Assembly (NCBI RefSeq): GCF_019279795.1
Contig: NC_056750.1
Location: 829,347,519 to 829,411,518, forward strand
From: Protopterus annectens
Lineage: Eukaryota > Chordata > Ceratodontiformes > Protopteridae
DNA: 64,000 nucleotides
Direction: 5' to 3'
Translations under genes and position numbers: made by a program
Part shown: positions 44,828 to 55,520 of the stretch, one piece after another
Layout of the letters: each line of letters opens with the position of its first letter
Position numbering within the stretch: position 1 is the stretch's first letter
The notes under the pieces: generated by a model
The model's database searches: none
The model's input: the letters and a program-made list of their open reading frames with translations, nothing else
Told to the model about the DNA's origin: nothing

Positions 44828-46505
44828 TAGGTTCATAGGTTCATAGGTTCATAGGTGTGTTTTAGGCTAATGGCCCTGGAGCCTTTACAAGCCTAGCTCA
44901 TAGAAGTACCCTACCATCATGCCACCCGATATTAGTTCCCAGTGCATCTATCAAGGAGAACCACTGGAGTGATACCCAGGGTGAACTTTCTATTACCCCT
45001 CCACTCATCAAGATTTCTCTTGAAGAGGGACAGCGAGGTGCTCTGCTTGACATGTATGGGAAGTCTATTCCAGAGTATGGGCAGTCTCTGGGTGAGGAAC
45101 CTGTCCCTCCAGCATGTTCTGTTGATTGTGGTAATGAGGTTGAGGTCTCTGGAGCATGTGGTGCGAAGGGATTGGGATTTCTTTAGATGCAGCATTTCTA
45201 ACAGTGCTGGGTCAGACATGGCTTTGTAAGTCAAGCAGGGATTGCCTCTAAGTAGGCGATATGAGACAGAGAATAGCTGGAGTTTTTTTGCGTCTGTCCA
45301 TGTAAGACATGCATTTAATGCCTAGGATCCTCTTCATGAGGCTATCTGTGGCCTCTCCAGCTGTTGCAGGTGTCTAGTGAGGTACATGCCAAATGGAGCA
45401 TTATACTCAATGGTTGGTCTAATGAGGGAAGAATAGAGAGAGATGATTACCTCTTTCTTCCTGGATGCAAAACCCTTGGTAATGAGATGTGCCACATAGA
45501 AGGACTTTCTGACCACAGTGGCAATGTGGTGGTCGAAGGAGAGGTTGCTGTCAACCTGCATCCCCAGATCCCTTATAACACCTTCAGTATTCAGTGGGCT
45601 CCCATCGATGTGGTAAGTAGTGAGAACTGAGTTTTTACCAAAGGGGATGATGATGCACTTTTTGGTGTTAAGCTTAAGGCCATGGATTCAACACCAGTCA
45701 TTGGTCTCAGTGAGGCCTTTCTGTAGGATGTCTGTATCACTTGGGGAGTTAATAATGGCTCCCAGCTTGCAGTTGTCTGCAGACTTGGTCAGCCAGAGTC
45801 CCTTTGTGTTGTGCTAGACTTCTATGAAGTAGATGCTGAACAGGAAAGGTCCCAGGACCAATCCCTGTGGGACTCCACTTGTGACTGGTCAGCAGTCTGA
45901 CTTGGACTTTGCTACTTTCATACTGCGTGTTCTATCTGTGAGCCAGTTTGCAACCCACCTAGTGATATAGGGCTTAATGCCTAGTTTAGTGAATTTATCA
46001 ATAATTCTTGAGTGAGGAATGGTATCAAAGGCCTTGGCCAGATCATGGTAGGCTGTATGCACTGCCTTACCTTCATTCACAGCCATGGTGACTGACTCAA
46101 AGAAATCAACCAGGTTGTGCAGGCATGAGCTCCCTTTCACAAAGCCAAATTGAGTGGGGTGTAGAGAGTGGAGATTTCCTATATCTTAGTTAATCAGGTC
46201 CATAATGATGTGTTCCATAGCTTTACATATCAGACTCGTCAGACTAATGGGGCAATAATTCCCAGGGTCTGTAGTTGCTCTCCCTTTATGGAGTGGAGTG
46301 ACTGTAGCAGTGCGCAATTCAGTAGGGAAAAAGGCTGAGGTAATGCTGTGACTGAACAGGGCACACAGATGTGGTGCCATTTCACTTTGTAGTTCATGTA
46401 GAACACAGCCAGGGATATTATCAGGTCCCATGGAAGGTATATTCTTGGCCTTGGGCAATGCAGCTTTAACTTGTGCTGCAGTACTGCTGGGTGCCTGGCA
46501 AGGGA
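44828..46505 (-). mobile_element. CR1-clade LINE, 5'-truncated, well-preserved tail
   Basis: The 3' end (44829-44860) shows three perfect GTTCATAG units on the plus strand, the clearest 8-bp CR1 tail in the window. The minus strand then holds the 3' UTR and ORF2 up to the region just before the RT, ending in TGCTGGGTGCCTGGCA at about 46501. It is a close relative of the 31-34 kb copy. Confidence 0.9.
44932..46480 (-). pseudogene. CR1 ORF2 RT and C-terminal part, broken
   Basis: Minus-strand blocks, N to C: YCPISLTSLICKAMEHIIMD (46290-46190), GSSCLHNLVDFFESV and AYHDLAKAFDTIPHSRI (46130-46010), VDSNLSFDHHIATVVRKS (45560), ASRKKEVIISLYSSLIRPTI (45480), MTYKAMSDPALLEMLHLKK (45234) and LPIHVKQSTSLSLFKRNLDE (45060). 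The motif-C region near 45790 is altered. Frame changes separate the pieces. Confidence 0.88.
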
Positions 46506-46619
46506 ATCTGTACAACTTGTGAATATTCAACATCAGAAGTGTCATATGTTCATTTGAAGTGAGCACAGCTCACATGCAGTGATAAAGTAAGCCAGCATGA
46601 CCTCTGTACTGGCACTCAA

Positions 46620-47262
46620 TGACTGCACTCAGCCAGATGTTCCATGACCACTTCTTTGCCAGACAGTAGCTGTGCTAGGCCAGATATGCCATATCCCCTG
46701 GGGTATACACAATGGCTGTGTCAGATATGCTATGGTCCCTGGACTAGACACAGTGTCTTTGCTAGGTGTGCCATGACCTTGGCCTACACACAGTGAATGT
46801 GCACATTCAGATGTACTACTGGCTAAGTCAGATGTGCCATGGCCCCTGGACTACACACAGTGGCTGTGTCCAATGTGCCATGGCCCCTGGGCTACATACA
46901 ATGACTGTGCATACTCAGATGTTCCATTGGCTGTGTCAGATGTGCCATGGACCCTGGACTACACACAGCGGCTGTGTCAGATGCGCCATGGCCCCTGGGC
47001 TACATACAGTGACTGTGCACACTCAGATGTTCCATTGGCTGGTCTACACACAGTGGCTGTATCAAATGTGCCATGGCCCCTGGGATACACACATAGTGAA
47101 TGTGAACAGTCAGATGTTCCACTTGCTGAATCAGATGTGCCATGGCCCCTGGGCCATATACAGTGAATACGCATACTTAGATATGCCAATGGCTTTTTCA
47201 GATGTGCCATGGCCCCCTGGGCTGCACATGGTGGCTGTACACCCTCGGATGTGCCACAGCCC
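46620..47262 (+). repeat. Composite minisatellite with GTGCCATGGCCCCTGG units
   Basis: GATGTGCCATGGCCCCTGG and CTACACACAGTG blocks recur about ten times, alternating with CACACTCAGATGTTCCATTG blocks, giving composite units of about 40 and 67 bp. The array is irregular. Two frames stay open through part of it, which is a property of the repeat and not evidence for a gene. Confidence 0.88.
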
Positions 47263-48460
47263 TTGAGCTGGCACACATTGAGTCATCTCAGCCAATATCA
47301 TTTTTGTTCAGTGTCATCATAGTAACTTGTCTTCTAGCCAGTGGAATAATTCAATGCCCTAAAGATGAAACAAAACTGATAGAAAAGCCATCACTATTCC
47401 ACATTTTCATGCAGTTTTTGCATGTGAAAATCCCATAATTAAGTATTTTCAAAATTGCAACAGCCGAGTTCTCCCAAAGTACGTGTCATTTGCAATGTGT
47501 AGCACATATCTCAACAGTCTTCTTTAATGCAACATATTGTCCAAATTTTGCCATACGTTCAATATCTGGTGCAGAATTAGTGAATTATTTTAACTAAAGA
47601 GTTTTTGCTGTGAGCACATGTATAATTACCACAGCTGTCTGACAAAGCAGCTGCCATATGCATTTCCAAAACAATAGTATCACTCAGCCATTCCATGCCT
47701 GATTCACACTAACTGATAGCTGAATGTTGAAGTCAGTCTGACATACAAAGCTAAGGGAGCAGGCATGAAACACAAGTCTAGATAAACTAGTCTGAGATAA
47801 AGTGACATTGAAAAATGCAGTATTTCAGAAGGGAAAAGGGACAACAATGAAAGCAAAGGTGGCAATAGAGGGATATCTGTGGCCAGGTAAAACAACACAC
47901 AATAATGAAAGGGATGAACTGGGGAAGTTATGGTAAACAAACATGGAAGCCAAAAAGGTACACAGCAGTGGCTTATTTTTAAAGGTGTATAGGTACATGT
48001 TGTAGGACATACATGTCTGCAAGACTACATCGAGGATTACAGTAATGATCACATGTGATGCAGATGTAAAGCTACACAGTGCAGAAGTATACTGTACACT
48101 GGCAGTATGGAAATAAGTCATAAGAGGAGACAGGTACAGTGTTAGACATATATTCACATACAGTCTTATCAGAAGATATGTGCTACAACCATGGAACCCA
48201 CAAGTACATGCTTAAGTACATCACAAATTCATCATCTTAACACAGCTCTGTAACTCACCTAGCTGTCACCAAAAGACCCAATGCAAGGGAAATGATTCAT
48301 CCAGATGATGGTGTTAGCTGCATTCATCTGACTTCAGATAAGAGTTACAAGGTAGCACATAGTGTTGCAGATACAGGAGATTTCATACATGTATGTGATT
48401 ATATTCTCATATTAACAGCTATTCTTTGGCCTTTGAGCATGTGTTGTATGTACATCTACA
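47263..48460. other. No recognised gene or repeat
   Basis: Non-coding DNA. Open frames on the minus strand at 47704-48157 are Leu/Ser-rich and hydrophobic but show no family motif. Confidence 0.5.
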
Positions 48461-48606
48461 GTTGGGAGGGTGGCCTAATGGTTAAGGTGTTTGCCTTACA
48501 AATACAAGGTACATGGTTTGAATCTCACAGGGGATAATTGGCTAGGCTTAAAATGGCTCGCAAGGGCAGTTAGCCTAGTACTAATCTATGAACCTATGAA
48601 CCTAAG
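48461..48606 (+). mobile_element. tRNA-derived SINE with a CR1 3' tail
   Basis: GGTGGCCTAATGGTTAAGG carries an A box and GGTTTGAATCTCAC a B box (48515-48528), spaced as in a tRNA. The 3' part reads TTGGCTAGGCTTAAAATGG, then GTTAGCCTAGTAC and CTATGAACCTATGAACC. The CR1 copies at 27.8 and 42.7 kb have the matching order GGCTAGGCTTATATAGG, AATAGCCTAGTA, ACCTATGAACCTATGAAC. The tail is thus shared with the CR1 LINE, which is the usual sign of LINE-dependent mobilisation. Confidence 0.88.
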
Positions 48607-49203
48607 TAGCTACCTACTTTAAGGATGTACATCCTCAGCATAAAATTTAGAAATACTTCAGGATCTATCCCATTCAGTTGGGTCTGCATAACCAGGCTTC
48701 ATTAGAGAAATAGAAAGCTACCTGGGTGTTGTGTAAAATGATGGTGAATGCTAGCACTCCTCTTACTACACATCTTTAGTGTAACATATATTCAAAATCA
48801 TGCCTAGAGTTGTGTGATGTTGCTGCCCAGAATTACAAAATGGAGTTAAACAGTTATTCTGTGCATGTAGAGCAGGCATATACTACACATTGTGGCTCAG
48901 AACTTCACTTTGCTGGAATGTAAATATTAGAGTTTACCTGAGCAGTGCATGCACATTGTATATTTGGAGATGCACATATATACTACAGGCAATGTGACAT
49001 CACCATATGTTACAGCCAATGAGATATCAACATTCTTATTGCATAGATGCATACTGTTTTATATTTGCAGCAATGAACACAGGAGAGGCAGCATTTGAAT
49101 ATGCAGTTAGGGAAAGACATGCCCCAGGATTCAATAAAACTTGTGTAGGCTTCTTGTAGACCCTACATGGAATGTACCCATGTACACGACCACAGTCCCC
49201 CCT
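48607..49203. other. No recognised gene or repeat
   Basis: Non-coding DNA without recognisable motifs. Confidence 0.5.
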
Positions 49204-49204
49204 C

Positions 49205-49241
49205 GGCAGAGCACCATGCATATTAATCATGGTGCTCTGCC
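49205..49241. repeat. Perfect 14-bp inverted repeat with 9-nt loop
   Basis: GGCAGAGCACCATG (49205-49218) is the reverse complement of CATGGTGCTCTGCC (49228-49241). One mismatch outward, three more pairs (CCT / AGG) extend the stem. A short stable hairpin in either DNA strand or RNA is possible. Confidence 0.85.
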
Positions 49242-49579
49242 AAGGGAGATCATAGTAACATGGATATTGAATCCATATAGGCAGTAGTGTAGAGGCTGTC
49301 CTATGGCTGTGGATTATCCAGGGAATTCCTGGACAGATGTTATGTACAGGATACGAATCCCTGTAATGTACCCTGCTAGTGTAGAAATATGTGCAAAGTT
49401 TAATATTTTTTTTTATTTTATTTTTTATTATACCCATTTTAGTGGGTGAGGAGCAGAGCACAGCAGTGCCGAGCTGCACTTACACATGCACAGCTGACAC
49501 CTGCCAGACATCTAAAAATAGAAACCAGATGAAATTAATTATATGTTTTTGTCTACATGTTTTTATTTTATTTTTTTGA

Positions 49580-49970
49580 ATGACCATTTGCGCAGTGCAG
49601 TGTGGTGCTTAGCAACGCTAACAGGTAGCTTAATAGTATATGTGAAGATATACTGATTTGCTCATTATCCAAAGACCTAAATAGATAGAGTTACAACCTA
49701 AACTGTAGTAGGTTCTGGGTTTGAGTCCCCAACAGTCATACCTTTTTACATTTATTGCTGTGGAAATGTGTGAGGTGACCCAAAGAGCAGTTTAATTCAA
49801 AAACAAAATTGTTACAATTGGAAAAGCTGCACAATGCTAAGCACTGCTTAAACATGGTCAATGGCTATTCCCGTTTGCGCATTGCTAAGCTCTGCTGAAA
49901 CACAGCTGTGTGAGTTTACATGATGCTCAGCTCCGCTAAGCTGGTGTGTGCAATGCTAAGCAATGAGGAG
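49580..49970 (+). repeat. Imperfect repeats of a GCTAAGC motif
   Basis: GTGCTTAGCAACGCTAAC, AATGCTAAGCACTGCT, ATTGCTAAGCTCTGCT, GCTCAGCTCCGCTAAGC and AATGCTAAGCAATG occur within 400 bp just upstream of the first Myb/SANT gene. A tRNA-like stretch with GTTCTGGGTTTGAGTCCC lies between them at about 49711-49728. Confidence 0.55.
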
Positions 49971-50576
49971 CTTTTTGAATGTTAAACTATGACATATAAG
50001 GGGAGGACAGCCCATATTAAGGCCAATAGGTCAGAATTCTGCAGCCTTCACTGGTATCTTAGTAACCTCTTAATATGCCTGGTGGCGTTGGTGAGGGAGT
50101 GCTCTTTTGGGAGCAGAGGTGGGGTATGCAGGAGTCCAGAGGTTTTCTTTGGACTCCTTGTCCAGAACTATGAACCCTGGTTGTTGCAGGGTGATTAGCA
50201 GGGCTCAGAATGTAAAGCTGAAGCCAAAGATCAGTTGGCCAGGGATCATACCAGTGCTATGGGTATCCCTCGCATTGGTGAGCTGTGTCATCACCACTAT
50301 AACAACCTGAAGCAAAGGAAGAGGGGGACCTTGGACACCTAGGTCCAAAAGGCTAGGGCTGGGCATACCCCACAGATATGTAAGTATGTTTGTTACTATT
50401 TTACTAAAATACTAGCTGAATCTGTGCAAAACTGGTATACATAATGGTTTGCTTCTCTTCCAACAGCTGCAGCTAAAAAGACTTGCAATGTCCAGTCTCA
50501 CACAGGGCACCTGGTCAGGATTCATTGTGAGTGTGGTAAGTATGGATATTTTCTGATAATTGCAGTGCAATAAACA

Positions 50577-51062
50577 ATAGCAATAACAATAACAATAAGC
50601 AATAGGGTTTAAAGCAGGACTGTGGTTTGATAAGTGATGTGTGCAAATAACTGCAGTAGGGCTGTATTCATTGCATGTGTGCTCTAATGTCACTACAATC
50701 AACTGTAAAAATGAAATTAATAAAGAATTCAAAAGTAATTGCTTGATAAATGTATTGCACAACACACCATACAGTTCAGGGCTGTCTTCACGCCACTTTC
50801 AGTCAAATAATGTTCTCAATTCCTTCCATTCCAGGAACAAAGTATATGGCTAAGGTAGCCCACATTCTGGGCAGATATGTGTATAATTCACAGATTCTAA
50901 GGAGCAATAACAATAAAGTGTAAAGCAAGATTGTGGTTAATGTGTACAAATAACTGCAATAGAGCTGTATTTATTGCAAGTGTATTCTAATGTCGCTGCA
51001 GTCAACTGTAAAAATGAAATTAATAAAGAATGCAAAAGTAATTGTCTGCTAAGTGTATTGCC
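50577..51062 (+). repeat. Diverged tandem duplication in intron 2 of Myb/SANT copy 1
   Basis: AATAACAATAA, AAATAACTGCA, TCTAATGTC and AACTGTAAAAATGAAATTAA (then TAAAGAA) occur in order at 50590-50760 and again at 50905-51062. Spacing is about 310 bp and divergence about 10-15%. Confidence 0.8.
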
Positions 51063-51755
51063 CTGGAGTCACAGCTGTTGGGTTCTACTCTCATGCCAGC
51101 CAACTAAGACATGAGTGGCTGTCTAGTCCACTTAATGTAGACAAACATACCTCTCAACTGCAACAATTTTTCGTAACGTAATGACAACTGCCCAATCTGT
51201 CTGGTTCTTGATTAGCAGACATATGATAATCTGGAATGCAATGTATTTGCAAATCCATTTACAGAACACCTTGGTAGCAATGTATGAACACAGTATGTGA
51301 AACAGTTCCGTGTAGTTGTGTACCTGCATTTGTTCGTGCTTGGCCCATACTGTCCCATGCTAACAGCTTGAGAGGTAAGAATTGGAGTCACTGTACTTAC
51401 AACTGGCACTGCACACCTGAAGAAGTATGTATTAGTAGTCTGTGTAGTAATATTATCTGTGAATTCACTAATGATATATTTTTTCTCTCTCCCCACCCCT
51501 TATCTTCTTTAATTTATTAATGTTATTTATTATTACTATGCTTTAATATTAATATATTCTGTTAAACTAACTGTTTTGCTGGCCTTATGGGTTATTTCAT
51601 ACTGGTTTGCTGTTAACATACTTATTATTTATTGTTGTGTTCCACATAATATACCTTAATATGTATTTGGATTAATCAATATTATGTTCCGTTATGTTAG
51701 TACTAACATTGGTTTAGTTATTACTAACCTTAACTTATCTTTATACTTAATTTAC
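51063..51755. other. Rest of the inferred intron 2; no gene recognised
   Basis: AT-rich sequence with a CTCTCAACTG fragment at 51150 like the 30.7-kb repeat, running into a T-rich acceptor tract before 51761. Confidence 0.5.
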
Positions 51756-52369
51756 TACAGTGCGACAAGGTAGGCTGGTTCCAGGTGATCTACCTACTTG
51801 CCTCCTCTGGCTGTGGCACCAGGGCCCAGCATGTCTGGGCCGCAGCCTGGCGGTACCCCATCTGCCACCCCAGCACTACTTGTGGTGTTGGGCAGATCCA
51901 CCACACAGGCTGGGGTTGGGCCCCCCTCTGGGAGTGGTGGTAGAGAGGATGGTTTTGTCACCCTTGATGAAGTACCAGGATTGGTGTGTAGAATGCTCTT
52001 CTGAACATTTGGATGTTGCCTGCTCTGGATTAAAGGGCATGTTTGTCACCCTGATGGGGCAGCTTCACCCCAGAGCCCAGCCTCTACCACTACCACCACA
52101 GGGGCAGTGAAGGAGCAGTGCTGATAGCCCCCTGGGTGGGGATTTCAGTCACGCTACTACTTTGTGGAGGCACCTGAGACTAGGATTCCACAACACTCTC
52201 CCCATCCAAGATGTTCATCCCCCTCTTGTGTCACACACCAACTCTGCTCTCTTATCTGTCTTGTCTGCCTGCAAAAGCTTCATCACCTTCCCATCTTACG
52301 TCAACCAAACATACCTATGTCCCTTCCCCAACATTCCACTCTCAACTTAAAAAAAAATAAATGAGCACC

Positions 52370-53237
52370 TGTCCCAAAAAAGAAATATCAGCCCCTACAT
52401 AGCTCTCCATTTTGCACACATGTTCACTGGACACATGTAATTTGATCTAATTGACTTGACAAAGCAGTTATGTTGTCCTCACCCGTATCTCGAGGGTGGC
52501 AGTCCAAATTAATCTACAAATTCTGTCAAAGTGCACAGTTGTTGCCGTACAAGAAATAGATAGTTATGGTTCTTTCCTACACCCTTCCTGCCTTTCACTA
52601 TGTCCCCCCGCTTGCACCCCATTTCACCATTGTCCTATCTCCCCATTTTTCTTTAAAGAGTTTTTGCATGACGCACTGTGTCACACATCATCGCTAAGGT
52701 CAGCTAAATGGAGCAATATTGATATATGTGTTATATAATAATTAACATGTACAAAATAAATACCTGGCACCTATTTCAAACCCAAGACCATCCTACCTGC
52801 AAACCACTGCATTAACCTGCCTCACCACACAGCTGTTAATTAAAACAGGTGTAAGCAAAACATAGTAACTGCAAATTTCCATCATTAAGCATGTGAAAGC
52901 AGAGCTACACATTGTGCCACAACACACAAACTTACTGAAAGAGTAATGGAAAAACTGGGAGTGTAACTTGAAGTCTGTTACAGGACTACACCACTAGAAA
53001 GCCAGACACAGAATAATGTATGTAAGTGAGGTCTCTAATAGCAGGTAAATGTGCACATTTATCAGCAACATTTAGAAATCCACCTGCTAAAATATTAATG
53101 GCAAGGTACATGTTGAACTGGGACTCTGGTGGAGAAATACATCCCTATAAACCAGGCACATAATAATGGATGAGATGGAGGTATGCCACAGCCTGTATGT
53201 ATGCACTTATATCTTCTCAAATAAATATGTTTTAACA
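52370..53237. other. tRNA-like stretch at about 52765-52850 (minus); otherwise nothing
   Basis: On the minus strand GGTGAGGCAGGTTAATGC followed by TCTTGGGTTTGAAATAGG has A- and B-box-like segments at tRNA-like spacing. This is probably a decayed SINE head. The rest shows no recognisable family. Confidence 0.45.
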
Positions 53238-53345
53238 GTGACTCAGTAGCTCAGTCTGTTAAATGCTTTGTAAACAGTGATTTTTGCCACACATGGTTCT
53301 GAGTTCAAATCCAGTGGTGTGTAGCATTTAAATTACATTATTGTT
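53238..53345 (+). mobile_element. tRNA-like SINE head
   Basis: CAGTAGCTCAGTCTGTTAAA is a near-canonical A box and D arm, and GTTCTGAGTTCAAATCCAG is a B box and T arm about 45 bp later. The middle cannot form a proper anticodon arm, so it is not a working tRNA gene. It begins the duplicated block described next. Confidence 0.6.
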
Positions 53346-54730
53346 AAGCTTTCAATGAATGACTGAGTCATGCAGTCTTTATCTACATAATACATTTCAA
53401 ATGCAATATCTGCTTTTCAGTGATGGAAGTCAAAGGCCTGCAGATAGAAACCAATTTGACATATCCCTATAGCAACACTATACAGTTTCAGGTTATACAT
53501 TAATATGCATTCACAGAGGATTTTAACTTAAATTTAATTTGCAGTGGAATGGAAAGTCTCAGTCTGGCTCTGCCTCTTCAACAAGGCTGCCCCAGCTCAC
53601 AAACTTATTCTTACAGCTTGTTGTCCTTCAACATGTGTATACTCCCTGTCTATGCCTATTGCCTGCAGCATCAGCTGCAGCCTGTAGCATACACATCTGT
53701 ATGTAAAAGTAGCTGGTGCAGACATACTCTCTTCGGTGACATGGTATCTTGACCACAGTAATGTCCAGCACAACATATCAGAAAGGGCTTCTAATCTACA
53801 TGAAGGCCTTATATCTTGTTATGTGGTTGCATGTCATTGGCTGATTTTTGCAACACATGGTTCTGGGTTCAAATCCAGTGGTGTGTAGCATTTAAATTAC
53901 ATTATTGTGAAGCCTTCAATGAATGACTGAGTCATGCAGTCTTTATCCACATAATGCATTTCAAATGCAATGTCTGCTTTTTAATGATGGCAGTCAAAGG
54001 CCTGCAGATAGAAACACACTTGACATATCCCTATAGCAACACTATAAAGTCTCAGGTTATACATTAATTTCCATTCACAGAGGATTTTAACTTAGGTAAT
54101 GCAAATGAAGCCCACTAATATCAGAGTGCAGCACACAAATAATTTTATAATGATATTACAGATTAGCATAGCTGCACAACTAGCATATACATATAGAGGT
54201 CCTACTAGTGACAAAGACTGCCAACACACATGCTCCAAATGACTACAACAATGTAAGACATGGCCCAGCAGTGTCACATGCTTTAACATAATGACATAAC
54301 ATAATAATAGTGACATAATGGTATATTTACCCCTTATGTTGCTCAAGGACACAACAAACATGTTGCCTAGTACTCTGTTAATGATACCGTTGGCTAATAT
54401 ACTTACCTTAAAAACATGCCATAATTTGCAGTGGAATGGAAAGTCTCAGTCTGGCTCTGCCTCTACAACACGGCTGCCACAGCTCACACACGTACTCTTA
54501 CAGCTTGTTGTCCTCCAACATGTGTATACTCCCTGCCTGTGCCTATTGCCTGCAGCATCAGCTGCAGCCTGTAGCACACACATCTGTATGCAAAAGTAGC
54601 TGGTGCAGACATACTTTCTTTGGTGACATAGTATCTTGATCCCAGTAATGTCCAGCGCAACATATCATAAAGGGCTTCTAATCTACTTGAAGGCCTTATA
54701 TCTTGTTCAGTGGTTGCATGTCATTGGCTG
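53286..54730 (+). repeat. Segmental duplication (~555 bp) with a 325-bp length difference
   Basis: Copy A (53286-53842) and copy B (53845-54095 plus 54420-54727) are about 93-95% alike, including CACATGGTTCTG, TTAAATTACATTATTGT, GGCCTGCAGATAGAAA, GTGGAATGGAAAGTCTCAG and AGTAGCTGGTGCAGACATAC. Copy B holds about 325 bp (54096-54419) that copy A lacks, starting GGTAATGCAAATG and ending CATGCCATAATT. Confidence 0.88.
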
Positions 54731-55515
54731 ATTATAGTACACATCAGCTGTGTTGGCTGCAATTAGCATTTCAGAACCACAGATTGGTTAAGAGCCATTT
54801 ACCTGGTAATGAGAACCATGTTAAAAAGGCAAACAGCTGGCTAGGGGAACCATTCTTTATGAGAACTTCTTCAGACAGAAAACTCATTGACAAAAACTTT
54901 ATATATCTGCACATATCACTAGAGGAGTATTGTACTCCATCAGGTATGTAACCTTTTTCTTTACAACATGGTGCATATGTGCATTAAGCCTTTTCTAGAA
55001 CTGTAATGATGACATGTCATTGCTCTCCAGATTTGTTCTACCTACAGAGGTTGCGCATTAAATCAAGGGTCGAATGTTATTTGTCAATGTGGCACACTGA
55101 TTTCATGGGAATATCCCTTTATAGTGATTGTAATAGCACACTGCTATGAGATTGGCACTGTTGTTTTGACATATTATCAGGGGGGTTACCCCTAGGGGCC
55201 ACATTACAATCAACTCCTGTGTTGGTTGTGTGATCATACTGCAGTATCCATCATGGCACAAACAGGAATAGCAGACTATTGCTTGTATCTTAGTTGTATC
55301 CACACCCTTAATATGTTTGCACACTGTGGAATATGACATGTCTGAGCAAGGAGTGCATACCAGCCATTCTGTACTTGCTGTATCTCTGCATAGTGTACTC
55401 CCATATATGTGACCCTGACATGTGTTCCCATTTTGTTGTATTTCAAAAAATATGTATGCAAGACACCGTGCACCTTTTATGGATGCCGAGAATTATATAA
55501 TATTGAAAGGCCTTT
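54731..55515. other. No recognised gene or repeat
   Basis: Non-coding DNA; a small GGGGTTACCCCTAGGGGCC palindromic patch lies near 55181-55199. Confidence 0.5.
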
Positions 55516-55520
55516 GTTAA

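Larger units (their letters stand above)
50000..52360 (+). pseudogene. Myb/SANT-like gene copy 1, three exons, decayed
   Basis: Exon 1 (to 50379) reads LLVQNYEPWLLQGD, a TAG stop, then QGSECKAEAKDQLARDH, GIPRIGELCHHHYNNLKQRK and KARAGHTPQI, which is the trihelix layout of Myb/SANT proteins of Harbinger transposons. It ends at a strong donor (GTAAGTATG). Exon 2 (50467-50535, 69 bp) sits between CTTCCAACAG and GTAAGTATGG. Exon 3 starts at 51761 after TTTACTACAG and holds a Pro/Gly/Ser-rich segment (MSGPQPGGTPSATPALL, in a shifted frame). An AATAAA lies at 52351-52362. Both introns are phase 1. Stops in exon 1 make it a pseudogene. In Harbinger elements such proteins bind the element ends and aid nuclear import of the transposase. 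Confidence 0.62.

Noticed and set aside
46620-47262. CRISPR-like array
   Set aside because: There are no uniform repeats with unique equal-length spacers, and the context is a vertebrate genome.
46766-47266. 166-codon open frame
   Set aside because: It is a by-product of the composite minisatellite; a second frame is open over the same stretch with equal length.
47704-48157. Hydrophobic minus-strand open frames as a membrane protein
   Set aside because: Composition is simple (Leu, Ser, Phe rich), with no family motif, no splice context and no repeat support.
48461-48540. Functional tRNA gene
   Set aside because: The tRNA-like head is followed directly by the CR1 tail and lacks a paired acceptor stem, so it is a SINE.
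53238-53330. Functional tRNA gene
   Set aside because: A and B boxes are present, but no proper anticodon arm or acceptor stem can be formed; it fits a SINE head better.
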